Assembly (NCBI GenBank): GCA_028583405.1 | Contig: JAPTMU010000064.1 | Coordinates: 310,001-374,000 of the forward strand | Direction of reading: 5' to 3' | Length of the DNA stretch: 64,000 nucleotides | From: Pogonophryne albipinna | Taxonomy: Eukaryota > Chordata > Actinopteri > Perciformes > Artedidraconidae | Program-made: the position numbers and the translations under genes | The notes under the pieces: model-generated | The model's input: the letters and a program-made list of their open reading frames with translations, nothing else | Told to the model about the DNA's origin: nothing | Databases searched by the model: none | Part shown: positions 33,285 to 43,936 of the stretch, piece after piece | How positions within the stretch are numbered: the first letter of the stretch is position 1 | Layout of the letters: each line of letters opens with the position of its first letter

Positions 33285-34243
33285 TACTTCTCTTTCAAGT
33301 TCTTGTCTGAGCTTAGTTTTTTCACGTTTTTTAAAAGATGTGTATGAGATAATAAGTCCTCTTAAAGTAGCTTTTGCAGCTTCCCAAATAATATTCGGAT
33401 CTATAGAGGGGTCATTGTTTTCTTTTATATAGTAAATTATCCACATTCGCATTTTTAATTTGAATTTTTCGTCTCTAAGTAAGGAGTTATCAAATTTCCA
33501 GCGCCTGGATACCAATTCTCCACTCTCCAAGTGAATAGTTAAATAAACTCTTGCATGATCTGAAATATTAATGGAATCAATTTTACATTCTTTTACCCTA
33601 TGCATGTATTTTGAGGGAATAAAAAAATTATCTATTCTAGAATAAGAGTTGTGGACATTTGAAAAGAAAGTGTAATCTTTGACATCCTGATTTAGTTGAC
33701 GCCATACGTCAATAAGGCCGCATTCTGCACAAAGCCCCTGAAGGACCTTTGAGGATTTAAGATTGTGGCTCTTGGATTGGTTAGATTTATCTAATGTAGG
33801 GTTAAGAGTGCAGTTAAAATCGCCGCCCATCAGCCCTAATCCTTTACAATTTTCATTGAAGAGCAGCACCATGTCTGACATGAACATTGGTTCATCTATA
33901 TTGGGAGCATAGATATTTAAAAAGGTGATTGGGGTTCCAAAAATAGTACCAACAACCAAAACAAACCGACCATTTGTACATCCGTAACTAATTTTTCTAA
34001 TTCGAATGGGCAAGTTTTGTTTATCACAATAGCTGTCCCTCTACTATGGGTTTTATATGATGAGAAATACACCTGACCTATCCAATCTCTTTTCAATTTA
34101 AGATGTTCAGTATCTAAGAGAAAGGTTTCTTGTAAGAAGAACACCTCAGCTTTGTCTTTTTTAAGAAGAGATAATACTTTATTCCTTTTTATGGGGTTTC
34201 CCAAGCCTTTAATATTCCAAGAATAGATTTTCATGTTTTGCAT
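33285..34243 (-). pseudogene. L1-like ORF2: apurinic-type endonuclease domain
   Basis: It starts MQNMKIYSWNIKGLGNP at 34243, followed by VFFLQETFL and THSRGTAIVINK. The frame shifts near 34010 and continues as FLNIYAPNIDEPMF, GLMGGDFNCTLNP, YSRIDNFFIPS and INISDHARVYLTI. These are the L1-type endonuclease motifs with the expected N, E, D and SDH residues. The frame then runs directly into the nested L2. The frameshift and the L2 make it non-functional. Confidence 0.86.
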
Positions 34244-34929
34244 GGTGACTGCTGCATATCTGTGGGATTATATTTAAGTTGTATATTTTGGCCGGGATTG
34301 TCACTGCTTTTATTATTTAACATTAAAACTAATGTAACACAAACGCAAAACACAAAAAGAAAACAATATAACATAATAATAATAATAATAGATTTAATTT
34401 GTTAGCGCTTTTACAGGTGCTCAAAGATGCTTTACATATATAGTGAAGGGAAAAGAAAAGACATCCCACCCAAACCAGGGTCTTCTGACCCTGGCAATTC
34501 ATCTACCCAATTTGTTGTAGCCAGGAGAGAAACAAACGTCAGAGAAATGTACATCTCAGATCTAACGAAATGTCCTCTTTGTGTTGGCAACTTGGAGCTC
34601 CCATCCTCAGTTCACATTGAAAATAAATACATTTCTTCATAATTTTTCTCCTTAACAGGGGACAGGTAGATAGAAATCCGCATCCCAAATGTCATCATGG
34701 TATATTCCATCCGATCATTTACATGTCAAACAATATATTGCCATAAAAAAAACACGACAAATCAAAAAGAACGATCGGAGGAGTGTACATATCTTAACTG
34801 TCAAAATAAAAGTGGAGGAGGAAGGTTGTATTTTAAACAGAACTGTATGTTACTGTTTTGTCAGACCCCCTCCACTACCTTCTTTGTTGGTGTGGTCCGT
34901 TACGTCATTCTTTGTTGCCGGAAGCAAAG
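34244..34929 (-). other. 5' region of the L1-like LINE, no ORF1 recognised
   Basis: No long frame is present. It includes an (ATA)n stretch (34376-34390) followed by a LINE-tail-like segment (agatttaatttgttagcgc). The outer 34800-34929 part (ggaccacacc, ctgacaaaacag in minus sense) is probably the LINE 5' UTR. ORF1 is either deleted or too diverged to see. Confidence 0.5.
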
Positions 34930-34981
34930 ACACTGGCATGTAATTTACGTTAGAATAAATAGAATGGTTTTGAATAATAGA

Positions 34982-36107
34982 GAGGTGAAGTCCCTCCCCT
35001 TCCGGTGGACCTCCATGGGACCTTAATTCGAAAAAATTATGTATTGAAGTCAATGGAGAGAGAAAGATTATCTTTCGATCCCGTTTGAATTGTGCCACGA
35101 ATTACACATATGATGTTTGTCAATTTAAAAGATAATTTTGCAAGTCAAAAAAGAAAAATGTGTCGTAAAACTGTGAAGTAACACATTTGTTTGTGTGAAA
35201 CGCTCAATGAACTACATCTCTGGTCTCGCAGAACAACACACGTCACCAAGATGGCCGTCACTACTGTCTTGTCAACAAAACGATTGACTACCCTCACTAT
35301 CACCACAATGAAACACGTCCAGAAGAATGTCATGCAAAGCTGCCTGCCTGCCTTCCTTTGATTCTCTCTGAACTGTCTGGTCTTTTTAATGTTTAATGTC
35401 AACCATTTGTGCAGATAGCATGAAGTATAAAAGATCGGCGATCGCCGATGCTAGCGTTAGCATTTCTCCCCCCGGCTTAAATTGTGTATTATAGAATGAT
35501 CACGCCGGTGACAGTACTCTTCAAAGGGTTCAGGAAATATGACTACTACTCTTACTGTTTAACATTTTGGGTTACTTAATGTTACTTCATGTTAAGGCTA
35601 ATACAAATGACAAGGCTGTAATGCTAACTAACGTGCTAGATACTAGCTAGGTAGCTAACTTGATGCAGCCACTCCTGGTCCTTTCATCAGACGGGAAGCG
35701 AAAGAACGAGCAAGACCCATTGCTGGTATGATGACAACCTGGTACTAAGCACACAGGTATCTTGTTAAAGTTATTTTATCTTAGCCAGCGCCATATAGAT
35801 AGATTATATCTATATGGCGATGATTTTAGCTATCTCTTAGTGGAGGAAAACGCGACTCTGGGATTTGTAGTCTTTCTAGTTGCGTATTTTTCATAGTCTT
35901 ATATTTCAACAGTTTTACCACAAACTGTGACTTTTTTGACATTGAAATTATTTTTTAAGATTGACAAACATCATATGTGTAATTCATGGCACAATCCAAA
36001 ACGGGATCGAAAGATACGTTTTCTCTCTCCATTGACTTCAATACATTATTTTTCCGAAATAAGGTCCCATGGACCGGAAGTAGATGGGCGTTACTTTGCC
36101 ACTCTAT
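34982..36107. mobile_element. TIR DNA element within R, ~1.1 kb
   Basis: Arms of roughly 200 bp match in inverted orientation: 35010-35200 (catgggacct, gtattgaagtcaatggagag, atcatatgtgtaatt in inverse) against 35885-36075. R sequence is continuous across it when compared with 49045-49075. No transposase is visible. The outermost bases of the two ends differ, so the exact TIR start and duplication are uncertain. Confidence 0.6.
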
Positions 36108-36174
36108 GGATGAGAGTAAAATCTACGTCACTTTACAGCCCTGCCCACTTTTTGGGGAAACCAACGCTGTCATT

Positions 36175-37262
36175 TGAACGGCGATCAAGCCTGAAGGCAC
36201 AGAGATCATGGCTGCAGTCGAATAGTCCATTTAGCTTAGGAACCTTCCTAACGGAGTGAAATGACCCGGAAGTCCCTCAGTGGCAGCCATGATAAGTGCC
36301 GTTCGAATTCTCTAGAATGATAGGAAAGGAGGTTTCAAACTTCCTTTATAACCTCCTTTAGCTTAGGAACCACTGGACCTCCCTAACCGAAAGGAGAGGA
36401 GAAAATGCTGCCCCACAATGCATTGCAGCCGCAGCATTTGCCATCACAACAGTCGGCCGTTCACGGAAACAATCGATTATGACGGAGAAATTATATCATG
36501 AAAGTTACGGTGCTTATTAAGCTTTTTAAAACGTATGTGGTAAGTTGCCAAAGTGCTTTGTTTTGAACGTTCATCAGTATTATAATCAAAAAGAGAAATA
36601 TGAACGTTAGTTTTTACTGAAATGATCAAATAAAGTCAACATTTCACTGAGCTGTGTGGGGTTTGTTCAACTTTTAAAAGATGTTTCAATGGTGATGTAC
36701 ACAGTGATAGGTGTTAAAGACTAACGTTTATAATAAATACATTTGTATTGATTTTAAGATATTTTCATAGTTCATACAATCATACTGGGATCATTTTTTG
36801 TATTAATGTAGACCGGAGGGAGAGGGTGACGAGCATAAGTTTCACTTTCCTTTTTTATTTCAATTCCAACTTTGGTCATGAAGAATATGTTTCTCTGTTG
36901 TCCACGTTCATAAAGCATAACACAACAGCATCAGAGCAAGGTGCAGAGTCTCTAGATGAGTTTACAGTAGTCCCTCGTTCTTATTAAACATCCATGTTGT
37001 AGTCCGCTGTATAGAAAACTGTAGTTTCCATAGTTTCCCCACAGCAGCAGACGCACAAAATGACGTCCGATGGTGCATCATAAACACGTCGGATAGTGAA
37101 AGTGCAGTCGGATTCTCTAAAGCACCGCAGTCTCTTCTCCTAAATCCTTTTGAATTCTCCTATTCACTATCCCTTAACTCCGTGACGTTTCACTCAGAGG
37201 TCAAGGAATAGGAGATAGGGTTAGAACTTAGGAGCTGATTTTTAAACTATCCGAACGCAACC
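36175..37262. mobile_element. Second TIR-like insertion within R, ~1.1 kb
   Basis: Compared with 49130-49160, the R sequence jumps from aagcctgaaggcacagag (36170) to actgtcctttcttcttagagg (37270), leaving about 1.09 kb extra. The ends carry related inverted motifs (tccatttagcttaggaacctt against taggagctgatttttaaact-type sequence), and several cttaggaacc copies occur. An ORF at 36748-36987 shows no domain. Class unresolved. Confidence 0.5.
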
Positions 37263-37747
37263 CTTCTGTTACTGTCCTTTCTTCTTAGAGGAAGTAACAC
37301 GTAACTCTGGATTTGTTTTAATGTTTGAGGTGCAATAAACGACACATCAGCTTTTTGGCATGTTAAAACTATTATTTTCTGCCTCGCTCATGAGAGTAAC
37401 AGCTGGCGAAATTACAGCCTCGCCTACTGATTTTAATTTAACCATATATCGAGCCCGATTGTCGATTTCAAATGTGTGCTCTAAAATGATATTTATAAAT
37501 GACTATTATCATTATTATAAGCAAGACAATAAATGGCAAAGATATGTAGAAAATAAACGTATTTAAGATACGTTCATAACAAACGTAACGTGGGAGAAAT
37601 ATGTTTCTAGAAGATATGTAGAATGTAAACATATTTGAGATACGTTCATAACTAGCGTAACGTGGGAGAAAATACGTTTCTAGCTAAACGTAATTGAGAA
37701 TGCAGTTTAGTTCTGTGGGAACCTAATTTTTAGGAGACAGGGTTGCG
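37263..37747. mobile_element. Right terminal arm of the palindromic R element (A/B spacer)
   Basis: Parallel to 49150-49635 and inverse to 45650-46140, ending ggagacagggttg at 37747. It contains paired aaataaacgtatttaagatacgttcat motifs in tandem (37550-37640). Host sequence, the copy-B upstream flank, begins immediately after. Confidence 0.7.
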
Positions 37748-38974
37748 CATTCAGCAGCATTTTTTATCTTCTGTGCTCAAAGTATTTTGGACGAGCCGCC
37801 TCCCAGGTTTCACTGGAAAGATGGGCTTTCAGAGGTTGTTTTGTACAAAATCAAGTTCCAAATAAGCTAGATATATCAAGTAAATGTGAAATGTGTTATT
37901 GTTGTGTTCATATTGAGGTTACGCTGACCTGAAGTTGACCCTTTTTCTCTGGCTGATCAACAGACCTTTGATCAACATCTTGATTGGAACACCTGGAATA
38001 GGGGGGAATGGAAAGTAGCATTTCCCAGCATCAGTAAGAGTTCTAGATGAACGCGTTGGGCAGCATTTCCCCTCCTTCCTCACAGTAAATGTTTTAACCT
38101 GTTATGGCTATTACATTTTAAAGAGTATACATAGGTAGTATGCAAATCATTGTTCAGGAGATTATCCTGTTTCCCCCGTAAGGTAGATTCAAGATTCAAG
38201 GCTTTATTGGATAGTTAATTAGAACTCCTTCACATCTGAGCTCAATGTCTCTAAATCTCCCATTTCAACTTATTTAATTGTTTACTATTTGTTTTGCATC
38301 CTTCATCCATTTCACACGTTACCACTTTTCAACTATTTATATTACTTAAGCTGCTTTTACCTGTATTTTCTACTTCTATTTAATGATTAATGATCTGTAC
38401 ACACTTACATTTTCACATCTTTCAAATATTAGGAGTTTTATATACATTTCAAACATGATGGGTATTTGAAGTTTTGATCGACATTCATGTCATTCAGTGT
38501 TGTTTCAGCAAGATGTTACGTTATGTTGTGTTCATATTGAGGCACCGCTGACCTCAAGTTGCCCCTTTTTCTCTAATCAATAGACCTTTGATCAAAATCT
38601 TAACTGGAACAACTATTCTAGAAAACCAAAGTAGTAAAAAGGGGTGTAGCAGCGGATAATGCATCCATCATTTGTGTAACCCAACCCCAGCATTAAACTG
38701 AATGTGTAACTTCACTGTTTCTGCTGCATGAAAATACTGAATTTCCCCACGGGGATTAATAAAGGTCCATCTTACCTTAATTTAACTTATTACTGTGTCT
38801 CTGACAAAGATTATATAAAGTGAAATAAGTAATTTCCTGTCAGGTTCTCGAATAACAGTAACATAGCAAAATACAGAGAACAAAAAAGTAAGATGAACCC
38901 AACCTGAGTTTTCCCCTAAATAAGACACAAATCAGGTGTACATGCATCCTCTTGGATTTACGTGTGAATCAGGT
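37748..38974. other. Upstream flank of copy B, non-coding
   Basis: This is the inverse of the copy-A flank (14800-16560, without the L2) and parallel to the copy-C flank (51950-53620). It has the unoccupied L2 site (38690-38715) and a piece near 38190-38210 (gattcaaggctttattg) matching a LINE tail expanded in C. No shared ORF. Confidence 0.65.
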
Positions 38975-39233
38975 CCATTATATATAGGAGCTTTCAAAGT
39001 TACCACAGAAGAATGGTAGAGTAGAACACCTTATCTCCAATTATTGTATTCTCATTCAACCCCCCTAGAATTTTAAGGCGTATCTCGTTCAGTTTTTTTG
39101 AAAACTGCATTCTTGTTTTGAAACAAAACTGGTGATTCCAGTGGGGTGGGGGGGGGGGATATTTACTCCCCCAGCTGTAAGGAGACAGGAGAGCACTTCA
39201 TGAACCAAACTGTTCCACTGAGAGGTCCTGCTG
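38975..39233 (+). promoter_or_regulatory. Copy B promoter and non-coding first exon with an upstream ORF
   Basis: The TATA box ccattatatatagg (38975-38988) precedes a non-coding exon of about 220 nt. It ends at a GTGAGT donor (39234), with the matching acceptor at 39571. It is nearly identical to the copy-A exon. An upstream ATG (39200-39202), in a weak context with T at -3, opens a 12-codon ORF that would stop at TAA just after the splice. The main ATG (39599) has A at -3. Confidence 0.62.
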
Positions 39234-39598
39234 GTGAGTCTCTTTTGTTTTTGCTGAGAAATGTAACATGCAACTATTCTTTTTTTCTGAACTTCATTTT
39301 TTTAACTATTGATTTTAAAATAATGTGATTTTGTGGAATGTATGCTTAGATTGTAAATGTATTTAGTGTAAATGCTGAAATGCATTGGTATGATTTTTGT
39401 TATAGATTTCAACCTTTGCACACATTTTCAGCATTAGTTCAAAGTAGTTTTCTAGTTAAAACTGAAATAAAATAGAAAGTTCATCTCACATTCTTTTTAT
39501 TTCAAGCAACTCCATTTATTTTGATAATGCTCATGTTGATTTAAATTCCTAATTTCAAACTTCTCTTACAGTTTAAAGGTCCCTGATCCTCTGCAACC

Positions 39599-40752
39599 AT
39601 GATCAAATTGGTAATGTTTGATTTTGGATTACATTTCCTTTCATTCTATGTCGATTTACAAGTTCTGCATCTACAGTATGTCATAATAAACTTTACATTT
39701 TGTATTTTCTCTGATAGTTAAGTGTTGCCATTGTTGCCGCATTGTTCTTGGGTAGGTTAATTATAAAAATGACATGATCATATTTGTACTTCACCCGGAA
39801 TATACAAAGTCACAGTTTGTAACATTTTTCTCTTAACCTTTACCAGAAAGCCACCAGAAGGTTCCCGGTCCAGAAGATCCATTATATCCAGAAGGTCCAG
39901 AAGAGCCAGAAGGTAAGTCATTTTTTAAACCATTCAGTTTCATACGCATTCTTTTAGGAGGGTTTTACAGCTTCCTTCCCAGTCGTCCTCTCACTCGTTT
40001 ATTGCTCCTTGCAGTGTGCTGGACCAAATGGTTTGACCGTGACAATCCCAGTGGCACAGGGGACTGGGAGCTTTTGAAGGACCTGAGGAAAGAAAACCCA
40101 GGAAAGATCTGTAAATACCCTGCGCACATTGATGCCGTTACCACTGACACGATGACCCCAGCCATCTCCACAGGGCAGACCTTCTATATGTAAGTTGCCT
40201 CATTGAAATAATGCAAATGATTATTTAACCACATCCCAGGAATACATCGGTACTTCTGAACATTACAAACTCCTTACAAGTCACCCACATGTGCTGCCTG
40301 GAGCTGCACCTATAACAGTGAATAGAAACTCTGTACAAGGACATTTAATTTACATTAGAAGACATTTTAATGATTTCAAATGATCATTGTGGATATCTGA
40401 GATATTTAATATTGGAAACAAAGTTCCACCTGACAACAAGAGCAATTATGATAATTGAAAGGGTTGTTGAGGTTTATTTGAACTAGCATCAATGTACTTT
40501 AATAAACTACATTGGGTTTATATCAGAGCTAAACGTGAATTATGGTCTAAGCAACATATCCAATTTAAAATAAGTTTTTGTTTGCTTTTAAAATTGGTTT
40601 TCTTCATATAACTATCGAACTGATTCATTTAATAATTGGTATTGTTTTTCAGCTTCAATCCGACTCAGGGATTTGTTTGCCGCAACAAGGACCAGAGTAA
40701 GGGCATGTGCCGTGACTACAAAGTTCGCTTTGGCTGCCTGTGCAGGAATTAA
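39599..40752 (+). CDS. Secreted single-WxxW-domain protein, copy B (128 aa, five coding exons)
   Basis: Coding exons are 39599-39610, 39718-39751, 39847-39912, 40015-40189 and 40653-40752, all GT-AG. They sum to 387 nt including the TAA. The N-terminus MIKLLSVAIVAALFL is a signal peptide. Residues of about 16-37 form an acidic Pro-rich linker (GPEDPLYPEGPEEPE), and the rest is one WxxW domain with six cysteines (VCW, KIC, FVC, GMC, FGC, LC) and the CWTKW motif. This length is far below CILP or mucin proteins, so it is a stand-alone domain, presumably secreted. Two AATAAA signals follow (41084, 41105). The frame is fully open and all splice sites are canonical, so B is the best candidate for an active copy. 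Function is unknown to me. Confidence 0.85.
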
Positions 40753-41145
40753 GCTGCGACTCTACAGCAAACATCCAACAAGAATATGAAGCTTCGATTG
40801 CTTTAAATGTCGTCCTTTTCTCTTTACCTGTCTATTTTATTTCTTACTTTGCCTGATGGACGAAGTTCAATAGACCTTTTTTACGGCAGACATGTTGACT
40901 TGTAGCAGGAACAGGACCATGAAGCCTTATCAGCTGATTAAAACTGAGCTTTATATCGGAGTATGTTTTACGCCTGTACGTTTACCAACATGTCTTCTGA
41001 TTTAAAATACCTCATGTCATGTGCTTTATCAGTTTTCTTTTCTTTTTCTAGTGATTATGAAATCATTGTCTTGTAATGTAGGAAATAAATCCACATCAAA
41101 CAGCAATAAAACTGCTATTAATGAGCAAATCCCTTTTGTCATTAA
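40753..41145 (+). other. Copy B 3' UTR and flank
   Basis: AATAAA occurs at 41084-41089 and 41105-41110. The match to the copy-C 3' region runs to gtcattaa (41145). There a LINE interrupts it, and the same flank resumes at gttattgctcataacc (51271). Copy C keeps the uninterrupted sequence near 55832-55850. About 250 bp (40800-41050) is present in B but shorter in C. Confidence 0.7.
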
Positions 41146-42100
41146 TCAAATCAAATCAAGTTTTATTTATATAGCACATTTATAAAGATTTTTGGTCGAG
41201 CCAAAGTGCTGTACATATAATAAAAATAGCCTACAGTAGAGACACTTTACAGCAAATACAACAGCACAGATTGTTCAGAATATCAGTACGAGAAAAACGA
41301 CACCCTCTATCCTTAGACCCTCACATCGTACAAGGAAAAACTTCCAGAGAAAACCCACAGTTTAACGGGAAAAAATGGGAGAAACCTCAGGGAGAGCAAC
41401 AGAGGAGGGATCCCTCTCCCAGGACGGACAGACGTGCAATAGATGCCGTGTGTAAATCAAAGAGATAATACATTTTACAGCATATACAGTAGACCGAATG
41501 TTAGGAAATGCATGTGTCTGTAATAAGAAGATGAATCCACGAGGATGTCAGCTACAATCCTGTGGGAGCCATCAGGGAAGCAGCATGACGAGACCCAAGG
41601 CAGGACCGCAGAGACAGGTTCAGCCACGACCCGAAGTCCACGACTTAATCCAGAACTCAGGATAGAGGATCCAAGTCACAGGACTACAGCAAGAGGATCA
41701 GCCTCGACTCCGGATCCCGGCGTAGATATAGATACAAAACAAGAAAAAAGATTTGGCTGGGTTAATCGGAAAAAGAGAATACACAGACACAGACAGAGAG
41801 GGAAAAGGTCATTGGATAAAAGTTATTCTTGATAACCCGAAAGATCTCATGAACTTCCCCACTCAATCTATCAAGACCCGAACAGTTCTATTAGATATAG
41901 GATAAGAAACAGAGATAGGGAGCACAACAACCTATCTCTTCGTCAGATGCACTCCCCCGCGTATCTAAGCGACTCTGTACCCCGTTACCCTCTCCAAGGC
42001 CATAGACCAGCAGAGGGAAAATGGGGGGTGGGTAAGGGTAAGGGTTTTTTAAGAATAAACCACAAGGGTCTAAAGGGAAAAAAGATGAAATATAAGGTAC

Positions 42101-42424
42101 TATATTTTAAGTAATCCTATCTACTATTCCTATATTTGAATAATGTATAAACTTTTTTAAAAATACTTTATGAAATCCTATGTTATGTTATAAATATTAA
42201 AATAAAGAACTAAATGAATAAATAAATAACTAAATAAATGAATAAATAGATAATTAAACAAAAGCCAGAGAGAAAAAGTGAGTTTTAAGTGTTAACTTAA
42301 AAACCCCCAGGGTCTGGGCCGACCTCACATGGAGGGGCAAAGTATTCCAGAGCCTAGGGCCAGCCGCTGCGAAAGCTCGATGCCCTCGGGTTTTAAGCCT
42401 GGTCTTAGGCACTATCAACAGCAG
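42101..42424 (-). repeat. Direct repeat, left copy (~325 bp) flanking the 7.4-kb segment
   Basis: tatattttaagtaatcctat through ggtcttaggcactatca matches 49829-50157 almost base for base, in the same orientation. Both belong to the LINE C-terminal/3' UTR region. Confidence 0.88.
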
Positions 42425-43703
42425 CTGATCAGCCGACCTTAAGGCTGATCAGCTTTTAAACGACTTTTAAACGACGTCTGTTAATGATGACATGTGCACA
42501 GCTGTATCCCCTCTCATCGGGCTTAACTGAATAACCCTTTAGAACCGGCCCATTAATTGTTAAATATTTATTTAAATGAATGAATCTTTCTCTTGTTAAT
42601 CAAGGAATTCAATGTATGATGGTTGGTCCTGCTTTTGTGTTCCGTTTTGTTGTAAAATGTAGCCTAGATTTAAATAAAAATATAATTATAGTAATGTGAA
42701 AGCCTTTTAGAAATGAATTGCACATAATAATTCCCACGGAGCTGTGAGCACTTATACATTTATGTGACGCTTTTCCACTCATCTTCCAGTTGTCGGTTTT
42801 CCACTGTTGAAATGGACCAGCTGTGAAGGTGGGGGTGGGGCTTTTATACGCGAGTAGTGAAAACACTTCCGCGTAGTCTGCTCGCGTGTATCCTCCCTTT
42901 CATCTCCTCCCGCACCCCTCCTCCCTCACCCCTCCTCGACTCCTTCGTGTGCATTTCAGCTATTGGGCCGTCCTTCAAAATGGCGTGTCTTGAAAGATTT
43001 CCGGGTCAAGTCCCGGAGGAGGGGAAGAGAGGAGTCGAGGAGGGGTATTGGGATGAGGCTCCTGTCTTCTGCACAGCTAATCAGCAGCTGATCAGTACCT
43101 GCCTGTGCACCTGAGTCTGATGGCTGATTGGATCCTCTCACCCTCAGCTGGCCTATCAGCAGCCAGGGCCGACCATAAAGGAGGCACCCAGGAAGTCTTC
43201 TCGCTCTCTCACCCTGGGCCTGTTGCTGAGCCTGTAATTAACTGCCTTGAGTAGAAAGTCATTCTACTTATTTTGTTCTGTCTGACCTTTGTTAATGTGT
43301 GTGTGTTGAGAGGTGGGGGAGTTAGGTAAGTCTGGGGTACCCTGTACATTTCTCATCAAGTAGATAACAAATGTTAAGACACACTAGGTTAGCGGATTGT
43401 TGCCACCCCTGTATTTTGTTTTTTACAGCTCTGAGTAGTTTAGTTAGTGAGGGTTTTTGTTTGAGTTTTGGTTTCAAAGGATAGATGTAGAGATAGGCCT
43501 GGTTTTGTTATGCTTGTTTCTTTTGTTTGGCTCAATCTCCTTTGACTCCTCCTCCTCCTCCTCCTCCTCCTCCTCCTCACATAAAGCGTATTTCTGTTAA
43601 ACTTATGTTCAATGAGGGCTTAAGAAATAAACCTTTTGTCAACCTTTACTCTGACTCCCTCATAATTATTGGTTGTATGTTATTGTCTCCAGGTCCCCTA
43701 GAC
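42425..43703. other. Left part of the 7.4-kb segment, no gene
   Basis: It begins with a short palindrome (ctgatcagcc ... ggctgatcag, 42424-42451). At 42780-43250 there is a GC-rich block with inverted stretches (cctcctcgactcc near 42930 and ggagtcgaggagg near 43030). 43546-43578 is a (CTC)n microsatellite. ORFs here are low-complexity and unconvincing. Confidence 0.5.
43546..43578. repeat. (CTC)n microsatellite
   Basis: Eleven contiguous ctc units. A forward frame across it would read as polyproline, which I do not take as a gene. Confidence 0.9.
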
Positions 43704-43936
43704 CAGTGTTTCCCAACCGGGGGTACGCGTACCCCTAGTGGTACGCGAGGGAACTGTAGGGGGTAAGTGGAATTCCAAGATGACAAGTAAAAAAAAAAAT
43801 AATCCCGTCAAAAATGATGGTGCACAATTTGTTTCACTAGGGAGACAATAGTCTGTGGCACGCACAACCGCGCCAAAATCCCACAATGAAAACAGCTGCT
43901 TACCTGCAGCCAGAAAAATACTGGTAGGTCTGCGCT

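Larger units (their letters stand above)
27090..34929 (-). mobile_element. Tx1/L1-like LINE with a 17-bp target duplication, split by an L2
   Basis: The 3' end (27090, poly-A on the minus strand) and the 5' end (34929) are flanked by acactggcatgtaattt at 27073-27089 and 34930-34946. The unoccupied paralogue is at 48993-49020 (aacactgccatgtaatttac) and, inverted, near 46262-46285. ORF2 runs from 34243 to 27493 with an L2 insertion at 30204-33284. ORF1 is not recognisable in the 5' part. The 5' region is retained, so this is not a simple 5'-truncated copy. Confidence 0.88.

Noticed and set aside
32370..34013. A 547-residue ORF as a novel double-endonuclease gene
   Set aside because: The two halves belong to different LINE clades and the join coincides with the tactt duplication of a nested L2.
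37360..37566. A small ORF repeated at 49250-49456
   Set aside because: It is part of the R element arm; the reverse-strand frame is equally open and there is no domain.
39146..39328. A coding first exon from the ORF that spans the non-coding exon of copy B
   Set aside because: It runs through the GTGAGT donor and its frame does not join the signal-peptide exon; copy A keeps the nucleotide sequence but not a usable frame.
43527..43766. Polyproline protein ORF
   Set aside because: The frame runs through a (CTC)n microsatellite and has no other support.
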